DNA of 64,000 nt, from contig CAIVGN010000127.1 of assembly GCA_903905455.1 (NCBI GenBank), positions 83,508 to 147,507 of the forward strand, read 5' to 3'. The DNA is from an uncultured Archangium sp. (GTDB lineage Bacteria > Myxococcota > Myxococcia > Myxococcales > Myxococcaceae). The position numbers were made by a program, and so were the translations under genes. Of this stretch, positions 33,562 through 42,703 are shown piece after piece. The number at the start of each line of letters is the position of its first letter. Position 1 is the stretch's first letter. The notes under the pieces were generated by a model. The model was given only the letters and a program-made list of their open reading frames with translations. It searched no databases and was not told the DNA's origin.

Positions 33562-34269
33562 TCAGGCCTGCGCCGCCTCGCGCCACCGCGTGGCGTCGAC
33601 GCCCTTGATCAACAGCCAGAAGACGAACGGCACCTCGCCCACCAGCGCCGCGAAGCCCACGAACGACGCGAGCAGGGGCGCGCTCGCGGGCAGCGCCAGG
33701 TTGCCCACCGCGTTCGCGGTGTAGCCCAGGGCGGCCAGCGCCATCAGGCCCCCGAAGGCGCGCGGGAAGAAGCCGGAGCGGAAGACGAGGATGGCGACGA
33801 GGACGCAGTGCAGCCCGAAGAGGAGCTCCCACACGTGGGTGTTCTGCTCGTGCAGCCGCAGCAGGAACAGCACCAGCGCCTGGGCCTGCCCCGGGTCGAG
33901 CGCCGAGAGGTAGGGCGCGCCGCTGACGAGCTCCAGGGCCGCGAGCGAGGGCAGGAGGTTCACCGCCTGGAGCACGGTCATGCCCAGCCGGGCGAAGGTG
34001 GCCACCAGCGCCAGGGTGCGCCCCGCGGGCCGCAGCACGACGTAGAGCACCGCGGTCAGCGCGACCTCGAGCAGCACCAGGACCGCGTCGTCGAGCAACG
34101 CGAGGCGGAAGAGCGGCTGCGACGCGGCGAGGTGGCTCGCCGTCGCCGCGGCGTCGCCGGGCACCACGATGACCGAGGGCACGTACATCATGCTGAACGG
34201 GGCGCAGGCGGCGATCAGCAGGTACAGCAGGCCCGCGAGCCGCGCGGTGGTCTTGGGGTTGGAGATCAT
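33562..34269 (-). CDS. DUF4386 family membrane protein
   Basis: ATG 34269 begins MISNPKTTARLAGLLYLLIA, a strong match to the DUF4386 N-terminus. The 235-residue protein has about six transmembrane helices. A conserved NTHVWELLFGLHCVLVAILVF sits in the C-terminal half and FPRAFGGLMALAALGYTANA follows. DUF4386 proteins are small integral membrane proteins of unknown function that often sit beside a transcription regulator. Here a LysR gene is transcribed divergently, 73 bases away, with shared inverted repeats in between. LysR regulation of this gene is the expected arrangement, by inference. Confidence 0.88.
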   Translation of the reverse strand: MISNPKTTARLAGLLYLLIAACAPFSMMYVPSVIVVPGDAAATASHLAASQPLFRLALLDDAVLVLLEVALTAVLYVVLRPAGRTLALVATFARLGMTVLQAVNLLPSLAALELVSGAPYLSALDPGQAQALVLFLLRLHEQNTHVWELLFGLHCVLVAILVFRSGFFPRAFGGLMALAALGYTANAVGNLALPASAPLLASFVGFAALVGEVPFVFWLLIKGVDATRWREAAQA

Positions 34270-34285
34270 GGTGGGCGCACCCTGC

Positions 34286-34343
34286 CATGCATCGGCGCAT
34301 GCGACTTCGGCCATGGACGCCTCTTTGGTATGCAGGACTGCAT
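34286..34343. promoter_or_regulatory. ATGC/GCAT inverted repeats between DUF4386 and LysR genes
   Basis: Two short inverted repeats lie in the divergent intergenic region: CATGC-N6-GCATG (34286-34301) and ATGCA-N4-TGCAT (34330-34343). Sharing the same half-site core, they are plausible LysR binding sites, although the second overlaps the LysR start region. Confidence 0.4.
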
Positions 34344-35235
34344 GGACTGGCGACGGGTGGAATTCGACTGGAACGCGGTGCGCGCCTTCCTGGCCACGGC
34401 CGACGAGGGCTCGTTCTCCGCGGCCTCGCGGGCCCTGGGCATCGCGCAGCCCACGGTGGGGCGGCAGGTCGCGGCCCTCGAGACGCAGCTCGGGGTGGCC
34501 CTCTTCGAGCGCGCGGGGCGGGCCCTGGCCCTGACGCCGACGGGCCTGGAGTTGGTGGAGCACGCGCGCGTGATGTCGGAGGGGGCGCTGCGGGTGTCCC
34601 GCGTGGCGGCGGGACTGGCGCTCTCGCTCGACGGGCCGATCTGCCTGACCGCGAGCGAGATGGACGCGGCCTTCCTGCTCCCGCCGCTGGTGGCGAAGCT
34701 CCGCGCGCTGCACCCGGGCATCGAGGTGGAGATCGTCGCCTCGAACGCCGCCCAGGACCTGCGGCGCCGCGAGGCCGACATCGCCCTGCGCAGCTTCCGC
34801 CCCACCGAGCCCGACCTCGTCGCGCGCCGGCTCCGCGACACGCAGGCCTACCTCTACGCCACGCCGAAGTACCTGCGCACGCTGGGGCCGCGCGTCACGC
34901 GGGAGTCGCTCTCGCGGGCGACCTTCATCGGCTTCGACCACACCGACACCTACCGCAAGGGCCTCGCCGTGCTCGGGCTGGACCTCACGCCGGCGCAGTT
35001 TCCCCTGCTCAGCCAGAGCCAGCACGTGCAGTGGGCGCTGGTGCGCGAAGGCGCGGGCATCGGCATCATGACCTCCGGGGTCGGCGACCGGGAGCCGGGG
35101 GTGTGCCGGGTGATGAAGGCGCTGCCGCCCCTCTCCCTGCCCCTGTGGCTGGTGATGCACCGGGAAGTGCGCACCAGCCGGCGGGTGCGCGTGGTGGCCG
35201 ACTTCCTCGCCGGGGCGCTCGGGGTGCGGACCTAG
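34342..35235 (+). CDS. LysR-type transcription regulator
   Basis: The 297-residue protein has the LysR winged helix-turn-helix at about 8-65 (VRAFLATADEGSFSAASRALGIAQPTVGRQVAALETQLG), a linker helix and a two-lobed effector domain (from about 90; EIVASNAAQDLRRREADIALR is typical). LysR regulators usually control a divergent neighbour and themselves; here that neighbour is the DUF4386 membrane protein gene. ATG 34342 is preferred because MDWRRVEFDWN fits family N-termini; ATG 34330 would add four residues. Its stop overlaps the convergent HD-domain gene by four bases. The effector is unknown. Confidence 0.92.
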   Translation: MDWRRVEFDWNAVRAFLATADEGSFSAASRALGIAQPTVGRQVAALETQLGVALFERAGRALALTPTGLELVEHARVMSEGALRVSRVAAGLALSLDGPICLTASEMDAAFLLPPLVAKLRALHPGIEVEIVASNAAQDLRRREADIALRSFRPTEPDLVARRLRDTQAYLYATPKYLRTLGPRVTRESLSRATFIGFDHTDTYRKGLAVLGLDLTPAQFPLLSQSQHVQWALVREGAGIGIMTSGVGDREPGVCRVMKALPPLSLPLWLVMHREVRTSRRVRVVADFLAGALGVRT

Positions 35236-36593
35236 GGCCGGAACAAGCCCGAGGGCGTCGAGGCCACGCGCGGCTTGAGCGGCCCGCGCACCACGCCCTC
35301 GGTGCCGAGGTCGAGGAGTTGCCGCGCCCCGGGGCTCCCACCTCCTGCCAAGCGCACCACCAGGGCGCGGGGCTTTGCGAAGAGCGCCGGGCTTCGCGCG
35401 CCCGACACGCTCTTCACCACGCGCCCGTCTTCCAGCGCGAGGAAGGTGCCCGGCGGGTAGAGGCCCAGGCAGTTGATCAGCACCTGGGTGAGCACCGGGT
35501 CGTAGTCGCGGCCCGCCCCCGCCGCGAGGTGGGAGAGCGCCTCGGCAGGGGTCATCAGCGGGCCCCCGGCGCGGGTCATGGTGTCGAGGTCTTCGGCGAG
35601 GCGCACCACGCGGGCCACGAGCGGGGGCCGGGCCGCGAGGCTCGCGTGGTGGTGCAGCGCCGCGTCGAGGCGCCGCACCCTGGCCTCGTGAAAGCCCAGC
35701 TGCCGCAGCAGCGCGCGGGCGCCGGCCATGGGGTGCCCGGGGAAGGTGACGTGGGGCAGCGCGTAGCCCACGTCGTGGGTGAGGGCGGCGACGCCGAAGT
35801 CCTGCTGCACGCCCGGGGTCAACCCCAGCGCCTCGGCCACCAGCAGGGTGATGTGCGCCACGCGCCACGCATGCCAACCGTGCGGGGTGGCGGGGCCGGG
35901 CTCGGCGAGCCACAGCTCCTCGTGCGTCGCGCCCCGCTGCAGCACCTGCGCCACGAGGCGCCGCAGCGCGAGCACGTTGACCTGGCGGCCGGCGGCCAGC
36001 GCGTCCCAGGCCTGCTCGACCTCGTGCACCAGGCGCTGCACCAGCTGGCCGGTCCCCTCTTCGGGCAGCGCGTCGCCGGACATGCGGAAGCGGTGCAGCC
36101 CGTGCAGCTCGACCGACGCCAGGCCCGCTTCCCGCAGCCGGCGGGTGACGGCCGCGCGCGGGTGCGGGGCCTCGGGGCGCAGCGCGAGGGTGGCGACCAA
36201 CTGGCGCGCCTGGTCGGTGCTCAACGGGCTCGAGAAGGTGAGGCCGCCGATGTTGTGCCGCGAGAGCTCGGCGCCGAGGCTCTTCTGCGCGCCCTCGCCC
36301 GACACCTTGAGGCGCACGTCGTTGAGGTACACCTGGTCTTCGACGGCCACGAGGTGCAGGGGCCCGAGCAACCCCAGCAGCACGTCGAGCGCCTGCTTCA
36401 GGTCGATGCTGGGTTGGTCGAAGGCGTGGTTGGCGGCGGCGTGCACGTGGCCCATGCGCACCAGGCCCGTGAGCAGGTTCGCGAACTGCTCGCCGCGCTC
36501 GCGCACCTGCTGCGCCAGCACGCGATCTTCCCCGGCGCGCGCGCGGGCCACGGCGCGCCCCAGCGAGGCCTGGGCCTGGTGGAGCTCATCCAT
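35232..36593 (-). CDS. HD-domain phosphohydrolase, HD-GYP-like but lacking GYP
   Basis: A 453-residue protein. The C-terminal half has HD-GYP architecture: HAWRVAHITLLVAEALG at about 241-257, the HD pair in LTHDVGYALP (273-274), HPMAGARALLRQLGF (287), the HHH segment (314-316), AEDLDTMT, and a closing VLINCLGLYPPGTFLALEDG. The GYP loop that follows the His motif in c-di-GMP phosphodiesterases is replaced by ASLAARPP, so cleavage of c-di-GMP is doubtful, although the metal ligands are present. The first 230 residues are helical and unassigned. It overlaps the HEAT-type gene by eight bases and is probably translated with it. Confidence 0.72.
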   Translation of the reverse strand: MDELHQAQASLGRAVARARAGEDRVLAQQVRERGEQFANLLTGLVRMGHVHAAANHAFDQPSIDLKQALDVLLGLLGPLHLVAVEDQVYLNDVRLKVSGEGAQKSLGAELSRHNIGGLTFSSPLSTDQARQLVATLALRPEAPHPRAAVTRRLREAGLASVELHGLHRFRMSGDALPEEGTGQLVQRLVHEVEQAWDALAAGRQVNVLALRRLVAQVLQRGATHEELWLAEPGPATPHGWHAWRVAHITLLVAEALGLTPGVQQDFGVAALTHDVGYALPHVTFPGHPMAGARALLRQLGFHEARVRRLDAALHHHASLAARPPLVARVVRLAEDLDTMTRAGGPLMTPAEALSHLAAGAGRDYDPVLTQVLINCLGLYPPGTFLALEDGRVVKSVSGARSPALFAKPRALVVRLAGGGSPGARQLLDLGTEGVVRGPLKPRVASTPSGLFRP

Positions 36594-38328
36594 GTGTCTG
36601 CCCTCCGGCCGCGCCGGCCCGGCGGCGCCGCGCCAACGTGGCCAGGCAGTAGCGCTTGAGCACCTCGTCGGTGGTGTGCTCGGCGATGGCGCGCACTTCG
36701 GCTTCGGCCTCGGTGCCGGCCACCAGCCCGATGCCCGAGATGGCCACCTTCTGCAGCCACCGCTCGTGGGGTGGGTGCACCAGCCGCGCGAGGAAGCCTG
36801 CCCGGGGGTGCGCCCAGGGGCGGAGCAGGGCCAGCGCGCGCCGCGGGGAGAGCGTCACCAGCGCCTCGCCCACGGCGGTGGCCGATTCCCGGGTGAAGGT
36901 GTCGGCCGTGGCGCGCAGCTCGGCCTGCTTGACCAGCACCTCGAAGGCCTTCGCGTCGTGCAGCAGGGCGAGCACCTGGGCCGCGCGGGCGAAGACCGCG
37001 TCGTCGGGGCTCGCGGCGAAGCGCAGCAGCAGCGACGACTGCTGCTCGCTGCGCGGTGCGTGCTGCAGCAGGTCGAGGGCCTCGAGGTGCGAGGCGGGTT
37101 CGGCGCCCTGGGCCAGGCGCGCGGCGATGACCAGCCCCTGTTCGGGGTGGGCGTTCATCATCTCCGCCACCAGCCGGGCCGAGGCGCGCTTGTCGAGCAG
37201 GTGGAGCTGCGGGAGCACCAGCTCGGGCTGGCGCCGGGCGAGCGCGAGGAGCAGCTCCTCGAGCACCCGCTGCTGGCCCGGGTCTTCCAGCTCGCGCAGC
37301 CGCGCCGCGATGACGCTCACCGGCTCGCCGCCCACGGTGAGCAGCAGCTCGACGAGCGCCGGCGGAGGCGCCGCGAGGTCGGCGGGCAACGCCTCGAGCA
37401 ACTGCGCGAGGTTCTCGGGCGAGCGCACCGCGCCCAGCACCGGCCCCAGGGCCTCGTGGCCGATGCCGTGCTGTGCGGAGATCACGTGGGCCAGCTCGAG
37501 CAGCGAGTCGGCGGCGCCGTCGGCGAGGCACGCGTCGCGCACCTCGGTGACCAGGGGGATGAGCTCGGCGTTCGACAGCTCCGAGGCGGGGCCATTGGCG
37601 GCGGTCAGCAGCTCGGCGGTCAACGCCAGCGCGGCGTGCCGCACGCCCGCGGGGGACTCCTCGGCGCGCAGTGCCAGGAGGTAGCGCTCGGGCACCTCGC
37701 GCCACGTGAAGCCCACGGCGGCCGAGGGCGCCAGCGGCAGGTCGAAGTCGGGGGGCGCCTGCACCGCCACGCGCGGCGCAGCCTGCAGCGCGTCGGGCGC
37801 GTCGTCGGGCTCGGGGTGCTCCTCCGAGGGAACGAAGCCTTCGGCGGCGGTGAAGGCGAGGTGCTCGAAGGCCGCCTTGCGCAGCAGCGTCACCACGTCG
37901 TCTTCGCGTTGGCGCGCCCCGGCGAAGCGCAGCGACACCAGCTCGAGCAGGCGCACGCCCTCGTCCCAGGTGAAGCCGGGGCGCAGCGTCAGCGTGCGCA
38001 CCCCGTCGCGGAACAGGCGGAAGGCCAGCGAGCGCTCGCGGTCCTTTTCCCGGTACACCACGTCGCTGCCGAGCAGGAACTCGAAGGGGCCCACCAGCAG
38101 CGGCAGCTCGCCGTGGGTGCCGAGCGCGGCGTCGACGGCGGCGCGGTAGTCGGCGAGGAAGCGCAGCATGATGAGGTTCTTCGCGTCGTAGAGCGTGAAG
38201 GCCCGGGCGGCGCGAGAGAGGGCCCGGAGCACCTCGTTGGCGGCGCGGCTGCGCGGGTTACCGCCCAGTACCTGCTCGTCAGGGCCAAGTGCTGCCGGGT
38301 CGGTCGCGGGCGCGGGGCCGGTCATCAC
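36586..38328 (-). CDS. Large helical-repeat (HEAT-like) protein paired with the HD-domain gene
   Basis: A 580-residue soluble protein. The N-terminal 200 residues contain segments similar to those of the downstream HD-domain protein (AFTLYDAKNLIMLRFLADYRAAVDAALG, then GPFEFLLGSDVVYREKDRERSLAFRLFRDGVRTLTL), the latter matching its VYLNDVRLKVSG-type strand pair. From about 215 onward, antiparallel helix pairs of 30-40 residues with repeated Leu/Ala give a HEAT-like solenoid. Such scaffolds assemble other proteins, here probably the HD-domain partner. GTG 38328 (or ATG 38325) follows a TAACCT -10 candidate by six bases. Confidence 0.7.
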   Translation of the reverse strand: MMTGPAPATDPAALGPDEQVLGGNPRSRAANEVLRALSRAARAFTLYDAKNLIMLRFLADYRAAVDAALGTHGELPLLVGPFEFLLGSDVVYREKDRERSLAFRLFRDGVRTLTLRPGFTWDEGVRLLELVSLRFAGARQREDDVVTLLRKAAFEHLAFTAAEGFVPSEEHPEPDDAPDALQAAPRVAVQAPPDFDLPLAPSAAVGFTWREVPERYLLALRAEESPAGVRHAALALTAELLTAANGPASELSNAELIPLVTEVRDACLADGAADSLLELAHVISAQHGIGHEALGPVLGAVRSPENLAQLLEALPADLAAPPPALVELLLTVGGEPVSVIAARLRELEDPGQQRVLEELLLALARRQPELVLPQLHLLDKRASARLVAEMMNAHPEQGLVIAARLAQGAEPASHLEALDLLQHAPRSEQQSSLLLRFAASPDDAVFARAAQVLALLHDAKAFEVLVKQAELRATADTFTRESATAVGEALVTLSPRRALALLRPWAHPRAGFLARLVHPPHERWLQKVAISGIGLVAGTEAEAEVRAIAEHTTDEVLKRYCLATLARRRRAGAAGGQTHG

Positions 38329-38451
38329 CCGGGGAGGTTACTCCTCGCGCAGCGCCGTGGCCCGCGGGGGACCAGGAGAAATTCTCAGCGCAGCCACGAG
38401 AAGCGGCCGGTGGTCAGCTCGAACGAGGGGCGCCGTAACCCCACCAGCGCG

Positions 38452-40305
38452 TCACTTCGCCGGCCGGCGCACCCACACCGACTCGGAGCCGTCGCGGGTC
38501 ACCAGCTTGAAGACGAGCACCGCGGCGCCCCCCACGGGCACCGAGAAGCGCCCCGCCTCGTCGAGCGCCACCGGCTTGCCGTTGAGCGACAGCCGCGAGC
38601 CGAGCGGCGCGACGCCCGTGGCGTTGACCGCGCGTTCCCCGTCTCGCGGCGCGGCCAGCACCAGCCGGGTCACCGAGTTGTCGAACACGATGTCCATCTT
38701 GTTCATGCGGCCGCCCGGCGCCTCGACGCCCGCCTTGTCCATGGCGACGGCCGACCACACGTAGCTGCCCTCGCGCAGCGCGCCCGAGTCGACCACGGTG
38801 CGGTTCTCGTTCACCTTGCGCTCGACCAGCGGCGTCTTCAGGTCACTGACCGCGTACACCCGGAAGCGCCACGCGGCCGCGGTGTCCTTCGGGGGGAAGG
38901 TGAAGGTCAGCGTGGGCACGGCGCCTTGGAAGTAGACGGTGGCCTTGAGGCCGGTCTCGGCCACGGTGTCCGACTTGGCGCTCACCGCGCCCGCGGTCTC
39001 GTCCTTCTCGAAGCGCCCGCCCGACGGCTCGGCGTCGCCCTTGCGGCGCCAGAAGAGCTGCCCCTTGAGCGGCGCGGGCACCACCAGCGCGTCCCCGCCC
39101 TGGGCGCGCACCGTCACGTTCTGGAACGCGGCCTCGGTCGCCACCTCGAGCTCGCCGTCGCCCGGCGCGAAGGCCAGCGTCACCTCGGCCGGCCGGCCCC
39201 ACGACACGCGCGTGGTGCGCCCGGCGGACAAGGTCAGCACCGGCGACGGACGCCGCGCACTCTGAAAGCCCTTGCCCACCGGCGTCGCCACGTCACCCGC
39301 CGCGAGGTTGCGCGGGAGCCCGTCGGGCAGCGCGGCTTCACCTTCGCCGCCGAGCAGTTCGACGCGGGGGCCCGTCTTCGTCGGCGTCACCAGCGCGGTG
39401 AGCGTGGTCTTCGCGCGCAAGGTCACGGGGTTCTTGCCGTCGAGCAGCACGCTCTGGCCGGCCTGGAGAAAGATGCGCAGCCCGCCCTGCGCGAGCAGCG
39501 CGCGGAGCTTCGGCTCGCCCGACTGCGGCTCGATGGTGCCCTTCGACGCGCCCTCGAACTGCAGCACGGCACCCGGCACCTCCGCGCGCAGCCCGCCGGC
39601 CTTGTCCACGGTGAAGGTGCCGGCCTCGTCGAGCGCGAGCCCCTCGGGCGCCAACTTCAGCGCCGGGCCCGACTTCGGCTTGAGGGTCACCGCGCCGTGG
39701 GGCGTGAGCTGCAGCGTGGGCCTGGGCACCACGGGCGCAGGCGGCGTCGGCGGCGGCTCGTCCACGGAGAACACGCCCGACCCCAACACGTAGCGCTCGC
39801 CGGCCTTCACCGCGCTGACGCCACCGTCCACGGGGTCGATGAGCTCGAAGCTCCCCGAGCCGACCTCGAAGCTGGTGCCGCCGTCGCGCAACTGCAGGCG
39901 CACCCGGCTGCCCGCCTCGGCCCGGGCCGAGCCCGCGCTGGTGTTGAACGCCCCGCCGTCGAGCTCTTCGAAGAGCAGCTCGCCCGAGGTGAGGGTCAGC
40001 TCGGCCAGCGACGCGCCCACCCGAAACGACGAGTCTTCGAGGAGCTCGACCTCGCGGCCGCCCGCCTTGAGCAGCGCGTGGCCGTCGGGGCCGGTGTCGA
40101 TGACGTCGCCTTCGAAGACCGGGCCGGGCGCTGCCGCCGCGGGCTGGCCGTCGCGGGTGAGGGTCACGCGCCCCGCGAGCCCGGACACCTGGGCCACCGT
40201 GGGCTTGACCGGCTTGACCACCACCGGGGCTGACGGAGGCGGCCCGTCTTCACTGCACCCCGCCACGCCGAGCACCACCACCAGGCAGACGAACGCGCGC
40301 TTCAC
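38452..40305 (-). CDS. FecR-domain lipoprotein
   Basis: GTG 40305 start; the signal peptide ends in lipobox VAGC at Cys17. A FecR domain spans about 38-180: AGRVTLTRDGQ, then GDVIDTGPDGHALLKAGGREVELLEDSSFRVG, typical of surface anti-sigma or peptidoglycan-associated FecR proteins. Beyond it the 617-residue protein is beta-rich with repeated strands and ends in a carbohydrate-binding or Ig-like fold (SRLSLNGKPVALDEAGRFSVPVGGAAVLVFKLV). No sigma factor is adjacent, so it is unlikely to be a classical iron-signalling FecR; myxobacterial FecR lipoproteins generally appear structural. The start overlaps the stop of the upstream surface protein gene, forming one operon. Confidence 0.82.
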   Translation of the reverse strand: MKRAFVCLVVVLGVAGCSEDGPPPSAPVVVKPVKPTVAQVSGLAGRVTLTRDGQPAAAAPGPVFEGDVIDTGPDGHALLKAGGREVELLEDSSFRVGASLAELTLTSGELLFEELDGGAFNTSAGSARAEAGSRVRLQLRDGGTSFEVGSGSFELIDPVDGGVSAVKAGERYVLGSGVFSVDEPPPTPPAPVVPRPTLQLTPHGAVTLKPKSGPALKLAPEGLALDEAGTFTVDKAGGLRAEVPGAVLQFEGASKGTIEPQSGEPKLRALLAQGGLRIFLQAGQSVLLDGKNPVTLRAKTTLTALVTPTKTGPRVELLGGEGEAALPDGLPRNLAAGDVATPVGKGFQSARRPSPVLTLSAGRTTRVSWGRPAEVTLAFAPGDGELEVATEAAFQNVTVRAQGGDALVVPAPLKGQLFWRRKGDAEPSGGRFEKDETAGAVSAKSDTVAETGLKATVYFQGAVPTLTFTFPPKDTAAAWRFRVYAVSDLKTPLVERKVNENRTVVDSGALREGSYVWSAVAMDKAGVEAPGGRMNKMDIVFDNSVTRLVLAAPRDGERAVNATGVAPLGSRLSLNGKPVALDEAGRFSVPVGGAAVLVFKLVTRDGSESVWVRRPAK

Positions 40306-41816
40306 TTCGACACCTTCTGCAGTTCGCAGTGGAAGATGGCCTGGTCACCATCAGCGAGGACGACCTTCTTGGTCTGCGGCACGTAGCCCGGCGCGGAGAT
40401 GAGGAACAGGTACGGGCCGCCGGGCACGGTGACCACGAAGCGTCCCTCGGCGGTGACCGGCACCTTCGTCGCGAGGCCCTTGATGACCACGGTGGCCACG
40501 AGCGGCTCACCGGTGCGCGAGCGGACGAGGCCGCGCACCGTGGCGGGGCTTCCCTTGCCGAGCGCGTCGAGGGAGACGTCGAGCTTCGCGGCGCCCTCGG
40601 GCGGCACCTGTGCCACCTCGTCGGCCGGGTTGAAGCCCTGGCCTTCGACGCGCACCTGCACCGGGCCAGGGCCCACGGAGACGAAGCGGTAGCTGCCGTC
40701 GGCGGCGGTGCGCACCTCGAGGGTGCCGATCTTCACCGTCGCGCCCTCGATGGGTGTCGAGGTGGCGGCGGCCTGCACCACGCCGGTCAACTGGCCGGGG
40801 CCGGTGAGCGCCTCGAGGCGAACCACCAGCACCGTCTCGAGGCCCTCGGGCACCTGGGTGCTGGCGCTCGCGGCGCGGAAGCCGACGAGGGACGCGGTCA
40901 CGGCGTGCGCGCCCGGCGCAGGGGTGAGCACGCGCGCGCCCTGGTCATCGACGCCGACCGCCGCGGCGCCGTCGAGGGCCACCGACGCGCCGAGCGCCGG
41001 CAGGCCATCGGGCCGTTGCACCTGCACGCGCAGGGCGGTGGTCGTCGCGTCGAGCGGGCTGGCGCGCGGCGGAGGCGCGGGAAGGAAGGACACCCGCACC
41101 CCGATGCTCACGCGGTGGGCGACGCCGCGGTAGCCGCCGCTGGAGGGCTCGATGAGCGCGCCGTAGTCGACGCCGGCGGCGAGGCTGAGGGTGTCCAGGT
41201 CCACGAGGCGCCAGCCGACGAAGAGCTGGGGCTCCACGGTGCTGAGGCGCGCGCCGAGCACCCCCAGGAGGGCGGTGACGGAGAGCGTGCCCTCGAAGCG
41301 GCTCCGGTAGAAGCCCGCGCCGAGGCGGAAGGCGGGCCCGTGGGTGGTGAGGGCGTCGAAGTCTTTCGGGCCGTCGGTGGGCTGCGTCACCGGGTAGCGG
41401 ATGACGGGCGCGCGCGAGAGCCCGTACCCCGCGGACCCGCTGACGATGAAGCCCGCGTCGTGGACGTAGCGGAAGCTGACGCCGAGGCGGGCCTCGAAGC
41501 GCGCGCTCCACACCGTGGTCACGGGGTTCTTCGCCGTGTTCTTGAAGACGTCGGTGGCGGCCTCGAGCTCGGCGCCCAGCCAGCGCAGGGGGAAGACTTC
41601 GCCACGCAAGCGCACCACCGTGGGCGAGACGCCCCCGAGGCTGGTCGTCAGGCGCTGGTCGGCCGCCGTGCTCGGCTCGAGACTCGAGTTGCGCGCGGCG
41701 AAGCCACCCAGCAACGAGACGGTGGCGTGGGGCGCGCGGAAGGGCGTCTCGTCCGCGCGGGTGGCGGAGCTGAGACAGGCCGCGAGGAAGAAAACGAGAG
41801 CGCGGACTGAAGACAT
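40302..41816 (-). CDS. Outer-membrane protein with carboxypeptidase-regulatory-like domains
   Basis: ATG 41816 gives a signal peptide (MSSVRALVFFLAACLSSATR). The 504-residue protein has a beta-barrel-like N-terminal half (about 30-250; strand pattern in GAEVE..VFKNTAKN, FRYVHDAGFIVSGSAGYGLS and so on). Three carboxypeptidase-D regulatory-like modules follow: LRVQVQRPDGLPALGASV near 265, GVVQAAATSTPIEGATVKIG near 345, GLVRSRTGEPLVATVVI near 425. Such modules form extracellular beta-sandwiches. Together with the coupled FecR lipoprotein it probably builds a surface or periplasm-spanning assembly. Function otherwise unknown. Confidence 0.72.
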   Translation of the reverse strand: MSSVRALVFFLAACLSSATRADETPFRAPHATVSLLGGFAARNSSLEPSTAADQRLTTSLGGVSPTVVRLRGEVFPLRWLGAELEAATDVFKNTAKNPVTTVWSARFEARLGVSFRYVHDAGFIVSGSAGYGLSRAPVIRYPVTQPTDGPKDFDALTTHGPAFRLGAGFYRSRFEGTLSVTALLGVLGARLSTVEPQLFVGWRLVDLDTLSLAAGVDYGALIEPSSGGYRGVAHRVSIGVRVSFLPAPPPRASPLDATTTALRVQVQRPDGLPALGASVALDGAAAVGVDDQGARVLTPAPGAHAVTASLVGFRAASASTQVPEGLETVLVVRLEALTGPGQLTGVVQAAATSTPIEGATVKIGTLEVRTAADGSYRFVSVGPGPVQVRVEGQGFNPADEVAQVPPEGAAKLDVSLDALGKGSPATVRGLVRSRTGEPLVATVVIKGLATKVPVTAEGRFVVTVPGGPYLFLISAPGYVPQTKKVVLADGDQAIFHCELQKVSK

Positions 41817-41911
41817 GAGCGTCCGCGAAGGGTACCACGAGCGGTCGCAGCGACCGTGTTTCTGGCGAGTTGATGACAGCGCCCGGGGTGCGGGGCAGAT
41901 TCCGGGGCCCG

Positions 41912-42703
41912 ATGACGAGCGCTTTGATTGCGATGCTGTGCGCGGTGGCGCCACCGAAGGTTGCCAGCCCCCCGTGGAACGTGGTCGACGTGAAGCCCAC
42001 CCTCGCGGCGTTCTACGCCGAGCAACTGGCCCAGGCGCTGCGGTCGGAGGGCCTGCAGGTGACCACCGCGGACGACATCGGCACGCTCCTGGGCGCCGAG
42101 CGGCAGCGCGAGCTGATGGGGTGCTCCAACGGGAGCAGCTGCCTCGTCGAGCTGGCCAACGCCCTGGGCTGCGACGCGACGTTGACGGTGAACCTCGCGA
42201 AGCTGGGCACCGCCTACCGCGGGCTGGCGAAGATGATGAGCTCGCGGGACGGCACGGTGCTCTCGTCGGTGAAGATCGACGCGTCGAGTGAAGCCGAGCT
42301 GGCCGACAAGCTCGAGGCCGCGGCGAAGGTGCTGGCCGGCCCGCTCAAGGCGGGGACGTCCGCACCCGTGGAGGTGGTCGTCGCGAGGCCGGCGAAGGCC
42401 GCGCCGAAGTTCTGGTGGGTGCCGGGCGCGGTGGGCGTGGTGGGCGTCGGCGCCGGCGCGCTGCTGCTCGGGCTCGCGAGCGGCAAGTACACCGAGCTGC
42501 TCACCAAGGGCAGCGCCGCCGAGGGCGCCGGGTTCGCGCGGGATGGAGCCACGATGCAGGCCGCGGGGTGGGTCGCCGGCTCGGTCGGCGTGGCCGCGCT
42601 CGTGGGCTCGCTGGCGTGGCTGGTGTTCGGCAGCACCGAGGTGCAACCGCAGGTCACGCTCGCGCCCGGGGGCCTGTCGCTGGGCCTGGGAGGGCAGTTT
42701 TGA
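41912..42703 (+). CDS. Membrane-anchored protein of a common myxobacterial lipoprotein-like type, unknown
   Basis: A 263-residue protein that opens with a short hydrophobic segment (MTSALIAMLCAVAPPKVA). A globular domain (about 20-150) follows with the recognisable pattern ALRSEGLQVTTADDIGTLLG / ERQRELMGCSNGSSCLVELANALG. I have seen this pattern in families of myxobacterial periplasmic proteins, but cannot name them. Two transmembrane or amphipathic helices near the C-terminus (WWVPGAVGVVGVGAGALLLG and WVAGSVGVAALVGSLAWLVF) anchor it. Its stop overlaps the start of the propeller lipoprotein gene (TGATG), so it heads an operon of at least three genes. Confidence 0.65.
   Translation: MTSALIAMLCAVAPPKVASPPWNVVDVKPTLAAFYAEQLAQALRSEGLQVTTADDIGTLLGAERQRELMGCSNGSSCLVELANALGCDATLTVNLAKLGTAYRGLAKMMSSRDGTVLSSVKIDASSEAELADKLEAAAKVLAGPLKAGTSAPVEVVVARPAKAAPKFWWVPGAVGVVGVGAGALLLGLASGKYTELLTKGSAAEGAGFARDGATMQAAGWVAGSVGVAALVGSLAWLVFGSTEVQPQVTLAPGGLSLGLGGQF

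Noticed and set aside
35779..40233. A 1484-codon open frame on the plus strand, antisense to the HD-domain, HEAT-like and FecR genes
   Set aside because: Very long open frames opposite real genes are expected at this GC content because stop codons are rare. The translation is His/Arg/Gly-rich without domain order, and the minus-strand genes have signal peptides, motifs and overlaps.
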